This document shows, in pieces, positions 6,163 to 14,472 of a DNA stretch of 18,976 bases (position 1 is its first letter; the number at the start of each line of letters is the position of its first letter). A program made the translations under genes and the position numbers. The DNA comes from an uncultured Fretibacterium sp. (lineage in GTDB: Bacteria > Synergistota > Synergistia > Synergistales > Aminobacteriaceae), in contig NZ_CAUUWA010000047.1 in NCBI RefSeq assembly GCF_963548695.1, forward strand, positions 1 through 18,976, written 5' to 3'. Under the pieces are notes generated by a model, which was given only the letters and a program-made list of their open reading frames with translations, did not search any database and was not told the DNA's origin.

Positions 6163-6873
6163 CTATGTTCCCTTTTTCACATATTGGAAAAAGGCTTCCT
6201 CCGTCCGGCGCAGGGGAGTACTCTGCCCCTCGCGGTACACCTCCACTCGGATCATGTAAGCCCCATAGTTTTTATAGTAGTCCATGGGAACGACATCGCC
6301 GGATACGGACTTTCTACTTGGATCCGTGCCCTCCCCCTCATCTTCGTAGGAGTCTCCGTCACCGCTCCCCCCACTGATCCTACTGAGGGGAGAAAGCGAG
6401 GGAGGCATCTCCGGAGTAGTGGCAAACCGAATGTCGCTGACCCTGTAATTAGCGTCAAACACCTGGAGCCGCAGCCTTCGTTCCCCCCCCCTGGCACTCA
6501 GGGGGACATCCTGGCTCAACACGTCCCCCACGGCCTGGGGCATACAGACTTGAAGGTCGTCCAACCTGCGCACAACAAAATAGTCGTTGGAGGCGCCGCC
6601 CCGCCCGTGCAGCACAGGCTCATCCCTGGAGGCCAACTCGATATTCCGGGTGACAATGAACCCCTTGGCCAGCTCAATGTAGCGAACAACTTCCGTCTGC
6701 TCCTCGTAACCCTTACGATTTACGACATCCGTCGTAAGCATGGAGTTCGCCAAAGCAAAAACGCCCACTGAAAGTGCCGCCCCCACCAGAATAATCACCA
6801 AAGCTGTTATCAAAATGAACCCCGAACGCCTGCCTCCCCGAAGAGAAAATCTCCTTTTCGCCCGTCCGTTCAA
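6163..6873 (-). CDS. PilX-like minor prepilin
   Basis: 236 residues from a TTG at 6873. That TTG overlaps the stop of the upstream gene (TTGA) and follows GGAGG by 8 bases, a better start than the TTG at 6888. A short basic leader ends RRSG, followed by the class III prepilin segment FILITALVIILVGAALSVG. Position 5 of the mature protein is Thr, not the usual Glu, as in PilX/GspK-type pilins that cap the tip complex. The rest is a long hydrophilic domain with a Gly/Ser/Asp-rich stretch (about residues 165-180, SGGSGDGDSYEDEGEG). It is the third prepilin gene of the operon, just before pilY1. Cleavage would be by the prepilin peptidase at the inner membrane. Confidence 0.75.
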   Translation of the reverse strand: MNGRAKRRFSLRGGRRSGFILITALVIILVGAALSVGVFALANSMLTTDVVNRKGYEEQTEVVRYIELAKGFIVTRNIELASRDEPVLHGRGGASNDYFVVRRLDDLQVCMPQAVGDVLSQDVPLSARGGERRLRLQVFDANYRVSDIRFATTPEMPPSLSPLSRISGGSGDGDSYEDEGEGTDPSRKSVSGDVVPMDYYKNYGAYMIRVEVYREGQSTPLRRTEEAFFQYVKKGT

Positions 6874-7904
6874 TTGCGTATCCTCCAAGTCATGCTCTCC
6901 ACCAGAATGCGATGGTTCCTTCCCTCTCTAATTTCAGGGGCTCCGGCCGGCCACCCTCGAGGACGTACTCCGGAAGCACGCTCAGCCAATGTAACGTTCA
7001 GCCCTCTGGCCGCCAGACTGAAAGTCAGAATGCGGTCCTTGGGATTGAAGCGAAACCACGCCCCGACGATATTACGGGCCAACACCCTCACACGACTCGG
7101 CCGATCCTGGGGCGGGGTCTCATAAAGCTCCTGAATCAGATCTCCCGAGGCTACCCGCAGCCGCGCCGCCCGAACACGGTGCACCTCCTCCAGCCCATAG
7201 AGGACACCACCCAGGAGCACTTTTTTCTTATGGGCCCCCGGAGCGACCGAAACGGCAGTATGACCCGCCGTATTCGCCCTCACCCAAAGAGGGGCGCCAA
7301 AGGACGGAAAAACAATCCAACCGTCCGCACTGACCGGAACGGCGCCCCCTCCTATCATCTTCAGATGTAAGCTGTCTCCGGACCAGTACCCCCTGTCGTC
7401 AGAGAGCACATTGTAGTTTTCAAGAGTCGAGAGCGTACCCGGCTTTCTCATTCTCTTTCCGAAATCGGAACTGACAAGCACCCCCGTCGGTATGGCCCAG
7501 GCATAATAGAGCTCCGAACCGGAATAATAACCGCCATCCAAGGTCTTCACGGCCTTACCCGGCAATTCGCCGGCGGCCACCGTCACAGGCCCCCCCCAAG
7601 CCGCGCCCTTCTCCCCCATCAGGGACATTACCGAGGCCTTAGGGGCGTTGTCGTTCTCCGAAAACGCGACGGCAAAGGATCCCTCGTCGTCGCGATTATT
7701 GGGCATCCCCATGCCTACGTTACTGAACGTGAGGGAAAGGTCTTGAAAAGCACCCTCGATCTCCTCACGGGCCGTCGCATAGTCCTCCGTATGACCGTAG
7801 GACTCAAAAAAAGAATAGAGGGCAACAAAAATAGAACCCCCCACGATGCCTACGATAATTAAGGCAATCAAAACCTCCGTTAAGGTAAACGCACGCCGTC
7901 TCAT
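6870..7904 (-). CDS. PilW-like minor prepilin
   Basis: 344 residues. The ATG at 7904 is preferred because GGAGG lies 9 bases upstream; GTG codons at 7907 and 7910 are in frame and possible. The leader is only MRRRA, followed by FTLTEVLIALIIVGIVGGS with Glu at mature position 5, a textbook type IV prepilin N-terminus with Ala instead of Gly at the cleavage site. The length fits PilW, the largest minor pilin of the set. The C-terminal region is a mixed hydrophilic domain (LYYAWAIPTGVL, ARNIVGAWFRFN). It is coupled to the next gene by a 4-base stop-start overlap. Confidence 0.75.
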   Translation of the reverse strand: MRRRAFTLTEVLIALIIVGIVGGSIFVALYSFFESYGHTEDYATAREEIEGAFQDLSLTFSNVGMGMPNNRDDEGSFAVAFSENDNAPKASVMSLMGEKGAAWGGPVTVAAGELPGKAVKTLDGGYYSGSELYYAWAIPTGVLVSSDFGKRMRKPGTLSTLENYNVLSDDRGYWSGDSLHLKMIGGGAVPVSADGWIVFPSFGAPLWVRANTAGHTAVSVAPGAHKKKVLLGGVLYGLEEVHRVRAARLRVASGDLIQELYETPPQDRPSRVRVLARNIVGAWFRFNPKDRILTFSLAARGLNVTLAERASGVRPRGWPAGAPEIREGRNHRILVESMTWRIRN

Positions 7905-7919
7905 CACCACCCGCCTCCA

Positions 7920-8411
7920 TTATTTCTTACGCCGCTTATGGACGTTGTCCTGAACGGTATTTGAGTTCTGGACATTGAAACGGCGCGAGAAACGAAGATC
8001 TCCTCCCCATATCTTGGGAGTGTTTATCGTCAGTTCAATCAGATGGGCTCCATCATGAGTACCACCGAACACGGGAAGCAGGATCATCCCCCCCACAGAA
8101 AAACGGCCACTGCTCAGGGCGCTGCCCCCCAACCGCCTTGTGGCCGCCAGCGCGGCTGCATTGAGCATCGACTGATTTTTGATATTTTCAGGCCTCTCCG
8201 ACTCAAGAGCCTCAAACCAGGACTGAGCCATCAGGAAACCGTCAAGATCCGCCTGAGACTCACTCCTCATACGTACGGCATAGCCTATGCTGGCGAAAAT
8301 TCCCCCTATCGCAACCAGAACAACCACAATTAAAATCAATGCCTCAGTCAACGCAAAAGCCTTACGCCCCCTCCCCAATGCAAAGGCGGGTAAAACGGTC
8401 CTACCGTTCAT
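7920..8411 (-). CDS. PilV-like minor prepilin
   Basis: 163 residues from the ATG at 8411, which follows GGAGG by 6 bases. The frame is open further upstream to 8477, but that gives no ribosome-binding site and a poor leader. The leader ends GRGRKA and is followed by FALTEALILIVVVLVAIGG with Glu at mature position 5. It is first in the operon and ends 15 bases before the PilW-like gene, an order (V, W, X, Y1) like the minor-pilin operons of Pseudomonas. The end is very basic (HKRRKK). Confidence 0.72.
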   Translation of the reverse strand: MNGRTVLPAFALGRGRKAFALTEALILIVVVLVAIGGIFASIGYAVRMRSESQADLDGFLMAQSWFEALESERPENIKNQSMLNAAALAATRRLGGSALSSGRFSVGGMILLPVFGGTHDGAHLIELTINTPKIWGGDLRFSRRFNVQNSNTVQDNVHKRRKK

Positions 8412-8553
8412 GCGATCCCTCCGAATTACTCCTCGAACACCAAACAATCGATGTTCCTCAAGTTGAATAAAACACACTATGCCCCTTTAGCATGGTCCTT
8501 TAACAGTAACCATAAACTAATAGCCTCTTCGGAAGACAATCCTTGTTCGTAAG

Positions 8554-8580
8554 CTTATAGATAAAAAGCCTCACAGTCAA
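8554..8580 (-). promoter_or_regulatory. Candidate sigma-70 type promoter of the minor-pilin operon
   Basis: On the minus strand TTGACT (8580-8575) is followed after 15 bases by TATAAG (8559-8554), in an AT-rich gap between argH and the pilV-like gene. The spacer is shorter than the usual 17. The predicted leader before the ATG at 8411 is about 135 bases. No other convincing pair was seen in 8412-8613. Confidence 0.4.
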
Positions 8581-8613
8581 TAGGTATGAAGAACCATATT
8601 TTATCACCTACGG

Positions 8614-10029
8614 TTAGAGCCGGACCTCCTCCAGGCGTTTTCGCCTCCTCCTCAAAGCGTCTCGCCGTTCGGAGAGGCATTCCCGGCCCTCCGCGATCCG
8701 GAGCGCTACCTGCTCGAAGCCCGTGCCGCCATAGGTGTTCCGGCGCCTCACACTGGCCTCCGGGGAGAGCAGCTCCAGGATATCCGCCTCCACCTCCGGA
8801 ATCTGCTCCCTCCACTCCTCCAGGGTCAGGTCCTCGAGACGGCTGCCCCTTTCGATGCAGTACCTCACCAACCGACCGACCTTCCAGTGCGCGTCGCGGA
8901 AGGGAACGCCCCTCAGCACCAGGTACTCCGCCACATCCGTCGCCAGGGCGAACCCCCTCTCCAGACCGGCCCGCGCCACGGCCTCGTCCACCTCCGTCCG
9001 GGCCAGCATCGGGGTCAGGACCACCAGGATCGCCTCCACCGTCCCCAGCGAGGCCCAGAGTCCGCGCTTGTCCTCCTGGAGGTCCCGGTCGTAGGTCATG
9101 GGCAGGCCCTTCAACGTGACGAGCAGGTCCAGCATGTGACCCAGCACCTGCCCGGTCCTGCCGCGGAGCAGCTCCAGGACGTCGGGGTTCTTCTTCTGCG
9201 GCATCATGCTGGACCCCGTGCAGAAGGTGTCCGGCAGCCTCAGCCAGCCGTACTCCTGCGTGCTCCAGAGGGTCAGGTCCTCCGCAAGGCGCGAGGCGTG
9301 CACGGCGAAGAGCGAGGCGAAGTGATGGTAGTCCGCCATGTAGTCGCGTTGGGCAACCGTATCCAGGCTGTTGCGCGTCGGGCGGTCGAAGCCCATCAGG
9401 CGCGACGTCATCTCCCGGTCCAGGGGCAGCGTCGAACCCGCTAACGCCCCGGCCCCCAGCGGGCACTCGTTCAGCGCGTCCAGGGCGAACTCGAGACGGC
9501 CGCAATCCCTGAGAAAAGCCTCGAACCAGGCCATCCAGTAATGCCCCAACGAGATGGGCTGCGCCTGCTGGAGGTGCGTGTAGCCCGAGACGATCACCAG
9601 CCGATGACGCTCCGCACAATCCAGGAGGACGGCCAGAAAATCCAGCAGAGCCCCCTCAAGGTCCGTCAGCCTGTCCCTGAGGTACAGCCGCACGGTCGTA
9701 GCCGTCTGGTCGTTTCGGCTGCGTCCCGTATGCAGGCGTGCCCCCGAGGGCTCTATCTCCGTCAAGCGGTGCTCCACGTTCATGTGAACGTCCTCCAGCG
9801 ACTCGGAGGGCGTGAAGCTGCCCGAGCGGATCTCGTCCCGGACGCGTTCCAGCCCCTCCTCGACCCTCAGGGCCTCGCCGGGCTCCAGAAGCCCCACAGC
9901 CCCCAGCATCCTCACATGGGCGATACTGCCTCGGATATCCTGTTCGGCCATCCTCCAGTCCAGGTCCAGAGACTGGCTGAACCGCTGTACCACCAGGGCG
10001 GTGTCCTCATCGAAGCGTCCCTTCCACAT
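8614..10029 (-). CDS. argH: Argininosuccinate lyase
   Basis: 471 residues, the normal length. It cleaves argininosuccinate to arginine and fumarate, the last step of arginine synthesis, as a cytoplasmic tetramer. The N-terminus MWKGRFDEDT and DLDWRMAEQDI match the family start. HTGRSRNDQ lies at 100-108, SGYTHLQQAQP with the conserved His at 152, and the fumarase/aspartase signature GSSMMPQKKNP at 272-282 holds the mobile-loop serine. GGAGGG lies a few bases upstream of the ATG. No other arginine gene lies in the window. Its first 118 bases overlap the end of the DUF501 gene in another frame. No obvious terminator follows it. Confidence 0.97.
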   Translation of the reverse strand: MWKGRFDEDTALVVQRFSQSLDLDWRMAEQDIRGSIAHVRMLGAVGLLEPGEALRVEEGLERVRDEIRSGSFTPSESLEDVHMNVEHRLTEIEPSGARLHTGRSRNDQTATTVRLYLRDRLTDLEGALLDFLAVLLDCAERHRLVIVSGYTHLQQAQPISLGHYWMAWFEAFLRDCGRLEFALDALNECPLGAGALAGSTLPLDREMTSRLMGFDRPTRNSLDTVAQRDYMADYHHFASLFAVHASRLAEDLTLWSTQEYGWLRLPDTFCTGSSMMPQKKNPDVLELLRGRTGQVLGHMLDLLVTLKGLPMTYDRDLQEDKRGLWASLGTVEAILVVLTPMLARTEVDEAVARAGLERGFALATDVAEYLVLRGVPFRDAHWKVGRLVRYCIERGSRLEDLTLEEWREQIPEVEADILELLSPEASVRRRNTYGGTGFEQVALRIAEGRECLSERRDALRRRRKRLEEVRL

Positions 10030-10565
10030 CGGCCTTCCCTCCCTATACTTCCCCGCGTATGGCCCCGTTCACACAGATGGGCCATCACCCCACCGCAGTC
10101 CCCGCCCAGTCCCTCCCCGGCAAGCCACGGTCCGCCGGGATGCCGCGCGAGCGCGAGCCACGACGCCGTCTGGAGATGGAGGCACTTCACGCGAATTTCG
10201 TCCCCGTAACGGATACCTCCGACCCCCGCAAGCCTCAGACGCTCCCAGACCGCCGGGCGGAAGCGGCGCAGCAGCCTCCGCTCCTGTGGGTCCATCAGTT
10301 TTATCCGCAGGAGCTGGTGTTCCCGATTGTAGGGCCGCCACGCCTCCGGGGCCCGCCGCGCCAGCCAATCCTCAAGGGCCCGAACGCCCCCCGCGGATTC
10401 GACCGCCCCAGCCCGCCGCACCAGCCAGGGGCAGACGAGCCAGAAGGTCGTTGGGAACGGGCGCAGCCCCGCCAGCGGCGCACAGACCAGGACGCGCACC
10501 CCGCCGAAGCGGCAGCGGGGCCCCGTCCCCAGGACCAGGGAGGGGTCGAACCGACGCCCCTCCAT
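9912..10565 (-). CDS. DUF501 family protein
   Basis: 217 residues from the ATG at 10565. The frame is open further upstream, but that part crosses the terminator at 10604-10634. The core matches DUF501: a Cys/Arg-rich start (GPRCRFGG), FPTTFWLVCPWLVRRAGAVE at about 37-56, then REHQLL and GVGGI...VKCLHLQTASWLAL at about 115-140. The family is widespread and uncharacterised. After the family core the frame runs on for about 60 residues, of which the last 39 codons overlap the start of argH, ending EAVSPM. The tail looks like non-native sequence (WWYSGSASLWTWTGGW), so a lost stop codon is likely. The ribosome-binding site is weak. Confidence 0.75.
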   Translation of the reverse strand: MEGRRFDPSLVLGTGPRCRFGGVRVLVCAPLAGLRPFPTTFWLVCPWLVRRAGAVESAGGVRALEDWLARRAPEAWRPYNREHQLLRIKLMDPQERRLLRRFRPAVWERLRLAGVGGIRYGDEIRVKCLHLQTASWLALARHPGGPWLAGEGLGGDCGGVMAHLCERGHTRGSIGREGRCGRDASMRTPPWWYSGSASLWTWTGGWPNRISEAVSPM

Positions 10566-10603
10566 CCGCCCCGCGACACCCCGAAGCTCGCCAGGGCTTA
10601 GAA

Positions 10604-10634
10604 GGTTATAAAAAAGGGAGGCTTTCGCCTCCCC
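10604..10634 (-). terminator. Rho-independent terminator of the S1-domain gene
   Basis: On the minus strand GGGAGGC, loop GAAA, GCCTCCC, then TTTTTTATAACC. A compact GC-rich stem with a stable tetraloop and a run of six T's, 20 bases after the stop of the S1 gene. It separates the chemotaxis/S1 transcript from DUF501-argH. Confidence 0.92.
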
Positions 10635-10653
10635 TGAGACCCGCAGCACACGA

Positions 10654-11076
10654 CTACCCCTTGGAGCGTCCTCCGGGCTTCTTTCTGCCCTTCGACGCAT
10701 TCATCTTGCTGTTGAGGTCCGCAATCTTGGCCTCGCTGGCCTTCAGGAAGGAGGCCATCTTCTTCTCGAAGCCGTCCTTGTCCTCCCGGGAGGAGGGAGC
10801 CTGGATCAGGGGACGTTCCTCCACCTTCTTCAAGGAGAGGTCGATGCGTCCCTTCTCGTCGATCTTGATCACGCGGGCCTTGATGTTCTGTTGAAGGGTG
10901 AGGACGTCCTCCACCTTCTTGACGAAGTTGAACGAGAGCTCGGAGATGTGGATCATCCCCCGCTGCCCCGTCGAAAGCCGGACAAAAGCGCCGTAGGGCA
11001 TTATTTGCTCCACCGTGCATTCCGCCAGATCCCCAACGCGAACCGAAGAAGTCTCCGCCTTCTTCTCCTCAATCAT
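10654..11076 (-). CDS. S1-domain RNA-binding protein (YugI/general stress protein 13 type)
   Basis: 140 residues from the ATG at 11076; the frame is open upstream, but MIEEKK is the natural start and a GGGAGG lies 12 bases before it. Residues about 12-85 form one S1/OB-fold domain: VRVGDLAECTVEQIMPYGAF, GQRGMIHISELS, IKARVIKIDEKGRIDLSLKK. The rest is a basic tail (MNASKGRKKPGGRSKG) suited to nucleic-acid binding. Single-S1 proteins of this size act with ribosomes or RNA, including stress proteins in Bacillus. It follows the 191-residue gene by 53 bases. Confidence 0.88.
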   Translation of the reverse strand: MIEEKKAETSSVRVGDLAECTVEQIMPYGAFVRLSTGQRGMIHISELSFNFVKKVEDVLTLQQNIKARVIKIDEKGRIDLSLKKVEERPLIQAPSSREDKDGFEKKMASFLKASEAKIADLNSKMNASKGRKKPGGRSKG

Positions 11077-11129
11077 TCGAAACACGAACCTCCCAAGAGT
11101 ATTGTCAAAACGGCCCCCGGAGCCGCCCA

Positions 11130-11705
11130 CTACACCCAGCGCCACTCGGGCTTCTCATCCTTACCCAGACGGCGGTACAGGTAAAGCCCCCTGGGATTGA
11201 AGTGCCTGCTTTGAGGATTATACCAGATAAGGAGCGTTCCCCGCTGCTTGTTCAGGGCCAGCTTCACGACGGCTCCCTCCACGATCGGGCCGTACCAGGC
11301 CAAGACCATCTCCCCAGGAGCCCTGGGACGGGAGCGCTGCCACTGCAGGCGGTTCTCACGCTCCTGGGGGAGCTTGAGAACCCTTCCCAAATCGGAAAGG
11401 ACGCGCACGGACAGGAGGCTCACCCTCCCGACGGCGATCTCCTGAGGCACGTAGCGCGCAATGCGGCTTCCCCTCACCCGCACGAGCTGGGAGGAAAAAC
11501 GAAAACCCCGATGGGAACAGCTCATACCGCCGACGGAGAAGAGTTCCGCGGACAGGACCCTCATCCGAGTACGGATCGGATGCGTCTCCACCACGCGCCG
11601 CAGCAGACGACACTCCGGCGGAGGCAAGGGCGGATCGCACCGGTTCACCCGGACCCTCCCCAGGAAATGACGCGAGAAATACTCCCGGATCTCCGCCAGG
11701 GACAA
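11130..11705 (-). CDS. Protein of unknown function downstream of the flagellar/chemotaxis genes
   Basis: 191 residues from a TTG at 11705, six bases after the stop of the preceding gene. An AAGGAGG lies 11 bases upstream inside the end of that gene, so translation is probably coupled. No signal peptide or membrane segment. Arg-rich and basic, with a central LVRVRGSRIARYVPQEIAVGR part and a C-terminal part resembling a beta-sheet domain (EMVLAWYGPIVEGAVVKLAL, GTLLIWYNP). I do not recognise the family. Its place at the end of the chemotaxis/sigma-factor/FapA run suggests a link to motility, but that is inference from position. Confidence 0.7.
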   Translation of the reverse strand: MSLAEIREYFSRHFLGRVRVNRCDPPLPPPECRLLRRVVETHPIRTRMRVLSAELFSVGGMSCSHRGFRFSSQLVRVRGSRIARYVPQEIAVGRVSLLSVRVLSDLGRVLKLPQERENRLQWQRSRPRAPGEMVLAWYGPIVEGAVVKLALNKQRGTLLIWYNPQSRHFNPRGLYLYRRLGKDEKPEWRWV

Positions 11706-11711
11706 GGAGCC

Positions 11712-12260
11712 CTATTCCTCCTTCAGGGAGAGCAGCGCCTTTTCGATCCGTCCGAAGGGCTCCAGGAGCTCCATCGTCCTCGCCGCCTCCACCAGCAGGG
11801 AGACGACCTGATTGATCTCGTCGGGCCGCGTGCCGTGGGAAAAGGAGGCCCGAAGGGGGGCGCTGACGGAATCCGCCTGGATAAGCAGCACCTCCGTCCC
11901 ACCCAGGGGCTCCACGGCCCCAGCGGCCTCGAGCGGGGCATGGGCGGAAGGAGCCAGGAAGATGGCCCTCCCCTTGCCCGCCGTCTTCAGGGGCTCCAAG
12001 AGGTCGCCCTCATTGCAGATCCAGAGCGACGGACTCGTCTCCACCGCCCCCAACAGGCTCTGCAGGATCAATTCCTCACGCAGATAGACGTCCAGCGCGC
12101 TGCCGTAGAGGATGCGCTCCAGGCGCGAGGGGCGTATCGGGTCCGTGTAGCGGAAATCCATCGGTATGCCCCGCTGGTCCACGACGAGGGAGGCCCCGCG
12201 AAACTGCCCCTCCGCACCCTCGACGGAGACATAACCCAGGTTGTTGTTTGCCGAGGCCAT
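11712..12260 (-). CDS. Conserved-looking protein of unknown function in the FapA neighbourhood
   Basis: 182 residues, start ATG at 12260 with AGGAGAG five bases upstream. Cytoplasmic by appearance. The N-terminal part (GYVSVEGAEGQFRGASLVVD, PMDFRYTDPIRPSRLERILYG, LREELILQSLL) has the look of a conserved domain that I recall from uncharacterised proteins of other phyla, but I cannot name it. The second half includes VLLIQADSVSAPLRASF and a C-terminal helix (VSLLVEAARTMELLEPFGR). Confidence 0.75.
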   Translation of the reverse strand: MASANNNLGYVSVEGAEGQFRGASLVVDQRGIPMDFRYTDPIRPSRLERILYGSALDVYLREELILQSLLGAVETSPSLWICNEGDLLEPLKTAGKGRAIFLAPSAHAPLEAAGAVEPLGGTEVLLIQADSVSAPLRASFSHGTRPDEINQVVSLLVEAARTMELLEPFGRIEKALLSLKEE

Positions 12261-12364
12261 CCGTTCTCTCCTTCCATAACCTCAAACCGTCCGTCCCCTC
12301 AAACCCTCCAGCCTCTCGGCCGGCCCCCCTCCCAAGAACGCGCAGGAGGCATCACACGCCTGAC

Positions 12365-12706
12365 TCAGGCGTAGAAATCGAAGGACTTCTTAGGGGTCTT
12401 CTCGCCCTTCAGTTCCCTTACCTCCCCGTCATCGCCGGGGTGCGCCGACGCTTGAAAGGAGTTCCCCTTCTCCTCCCGCTCCTGGTCCCGCCGGCGCTCG
12501 CCCTCCTCGTCCTCATCCCTGCGCCGCACCTTCCGCACCTCGGCGGCGGCCAGGCTGGCCTGGACCCTCTGGGTGCGCCTCACGCTCTCCTGCACCACCT
12601 CCTGCCCCTGGGCGGTCTGCTGGGCCGCAGCAATGGCATCCCGGGACATCTGGGCGCTGTGTTCGACGTTGAAATGAGCCATCAAAAGGCTTATCGGCTG
12701 GACCAT
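12365..12706 (-). CDS. Small charged protein of unknown function after FapA
   Basis: 113 residues, start ATG at 12706 with GGGAGG eight bases upstream. Residues 1-60 are likely helical (AHFNVEHSAQMSRDAIAAAQ, QEVVQESVRRTQRVQASLAA). Residues about 58-85 are an Arg/Glu-rich stretch (RRRDEDEEGERRRDQEREEK). The tail ends KKSFDFYA. No signal peptide or membrane segment. It lies 100 bases downstream of the FapA-family gene and is likely in the same transcript. Function unknown. Confidence 0.68.
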   Translation of the reverse strand: MVQPISLLMAHFNVEHSAQMSRDAIAAAQQTAQGQEVVQESVRRTQRVQASLAAAEVRKVRRRDEDEEGERRRDQEREEKGNSFQASAHPGDDGEVRELKGEKTPKKSFDFYA

Positions 12707-12806
12707 AGGAACACCTCCCTACCGAACGCGGCGCGTCACAAAGGATTGGGACACGCCGTTTCTTTCCGCTTCTCATTTCTCCTGAGACGAAGGACTCGAG
12801 GAGAGG

Positions 12807-14399
12807 TCAGAGCTGATAATCGAAGGGCTTCAACACCACCGTCCCGTTCTCCACGACGAAGGAGCTGAACTTGCACGCCTCCCGAACCACGTAGGATACC
12901 CCTTTCAGGGAGATTAGAACCCCCGGGTAACAGACATCTCGGGCCCGAACGATGCCCTTGTTTCGAACCGCGTTGAGGCTTTCCTCGAGGGCCGCGAGCT
13001 CATCCTTCAGGGGGCTCAGCGCGGCCTGAAGCTGAAACTTCATCTTCGTCGCCGAGACCATGATCGCGCGCTTCTGGTCGTCGAGCTGGCCGGCGGCCTC
13101 GAGCTTCTTCAGAAACACGAGATTGGCCTCCAGCTTCTCCAGGTTTTCCTTATGTTGGGAGATCTCGGACTGAAGGGTCCGCCGGCGTTCCAGCTGGTCA
13201 GGAGGAATGCCGACGACGATCTCCGTGCGCGTCCCCATCTCGCTCCCCAGGATCTGGCAGGAGACCTCGGCGCCGGCCTCAATCCGACCTCCCGCTATCT
13301 GAGCCTTGCCCCCTCCGGAGACAATCACGGCCCCCTGCACGGTGGCACGGCTGTGAAGGATGGCATTCTTGACGTAGAGGTTTCCGCAGAAGAGGGTCGC
13401 CTGGTCCGCAAAGCCCAGCGTGATGTCCCCATCCGCACGGACAAGCCCCTTGGACATCCCACGGACCCCGCCATGGACGGTCACGCTGCCGCGGCTCTCC
13501 ACATGGGCGCCCTCGACCATCTCCCCGATCTCGATGTCACCCATGGAGATGACATGGAACCCCTCCCGAACCGCCCCTTTGATCCTGACGGCCCCCGTGA
13601 AGTCCACGCTGCCGACGCCGAAGTCAATGTCCCCCTTGATCTCCAGCTCGGGGATCACAGTCAGCTTGCGGTCCCTCCACACCAACTGCCCGTCCGTGGC
13701 CGCGACCAGGGAGAGCTCGTTTCCCTCGGCCACAACAAGGCCACTGCCAGCGGGAAACGCAATGTCCTTCACGGCAGCCGCCTTCACCACGGAGCCGATC
13801 ACCGTCGTCCCGTTCTCCCCCGGAACGGCCGGATGCTTCACCGCGACCTCCTGCCCCGCGGCGACGTTGACGAGGGTGCTCCGGTTCCAGTGATCCACCC
13901 TTTCGTTCTCGTCCACCTCCAGGGGCCTGTCGGGGTCAATCTTGAGCTCGATCCTGGCGTTTTCGCCCTCGCGCGGCGGAGTCCCCTTTGCGACCACCGG
14001 GGAGTTGTCCAGGGCCCTTTTTTGGATCAGGTCCGCAATCGCCCCATCGTCAATGCCGAAGACGACCCCCTTCTGGGCCAGCGCATCCCTCACGTCCTGC
14101 TCGGAAGGCCACGGTTTGGTAAAAAAAGGGGCCTCGAGGGACGCCGTGGCGGACATCTTGTCCCTTGCGAGACGAATCAGGATCTGAGCGTCCTTCTCCT
14201 GCAGGGGGTCCCGGGGAGCTATTCGGAACGGGCTCCGGCTCTTGAGCTTAAGGAACTCCTCGAGGAGCTTCATGTCGAACTTCCGCACCCCGTTCTCCCT
14301 CAGGCACGCCAGCACCTCAGATTGAGAGATCCCCTCCTTCAGGGCCGATACCCAGACCCCTTGATCGTTCGCCTCCAGCTTCAGGACACCTTCGTACAA
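12807..14399 (-). CDS. FapA-family (DUF342) flagellar assembly protein A-like
   Basis: 530 residues from a TTG at 14399, chosen because GGGAGGG stands seven bases before it. The frame continues upstream to 14480 with unlikely sequence and no ribosome-binding site. The protein has an N-terminal domain, then a Val/Gly-rich region (about 180-390) typical of the DUF342 right-handed beta-helix (VDHWNRSTLVNVAAGQEV, IKGDIDFGVGSVDFTGAV, GDIEIGEMVEGAHVESRG). A coiled-coil follows (about 395-465, SEISQHKENLEKLEANL), then a short C-terminal sheet. FapA members are linked to flagellar assembly or polar placement in Vibrio and often stand beside sigma-28 and che genes, as here. The exact role in this organism is not known. 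Confidence 0.88.
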   Translation of the reverse strand: MYEGVLKLEANDQGVWVSALKEGISQSEVLACLRENGVRKFDMKLLEEFLKLKSRSPFRIAPRDPLQEKDAQILIRLARDKMSATASLEAPFFTKPWPSEQDVRDALAQKGVVFGIDDGAIADLIQKRALDNSPVVAKGTPPREGENARIELKIDPDRPLEVDENERVDHWNRSTLVNVAAGQEVAVKHPAVPGENGTTVIGSVVKAAAVKDIAFPAGSGLVVAEGNELSLVAATDGQLVWRDRKLTVIPELEIKGDIDFGVGSVDFTGAVRIKGAVREGFHVISMGDIEIGEMVEGAHVESRGSVTVHGGVRGMSKGLVRADGDITLGFADQATLFCGNLYVKNAILHSRATVQGAVIVSGGGKAQIAGGRIEAGAEVSCQILGSEMGTRTEIVVGIPPDQLERRRTLQSEISQHKENLEKLEANLVFLKKLEAAGQLDDQKRAIMVSATKMKFQLQAALSPLKDELAALEESLNAVRNKGIVRARDVCYPGVLISLKGVSYVVREACKFSSFVVENGTVVLKPFDYQL

Positions 14400-14472
14400 G
14401 GCCGCACCCTCCCTCGCCGTCCCCGAGAACCTCCACAGCGCCTCGCGCCGGAAATCGAGGGAGCAGCAATAT

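Noticed and set aside
8555..9619. 354-codon minus-strand frame overlapping argH
   Set aside because: Gly/Ala/Pro/Arg-rich out-of-frame reading of argH, with no family resemblance. ArgH itself is unmistakable.
12730..12757. Hairpin GGCGCGTC...GACACGCC upstream of the 113-residue gene
   Set aside because: Eight base pairs with a 12-base loop and no T-run on either strand; not enough to call a terminator or regulatory RNA.
12513..12776. 87-codon frame starting with a fair ribosome-binding site after the FapA gene
   Set aside because: It overlaps the better 113-residue gene out of frame, and its second half is low-complexity Gly/Pro/Arg.
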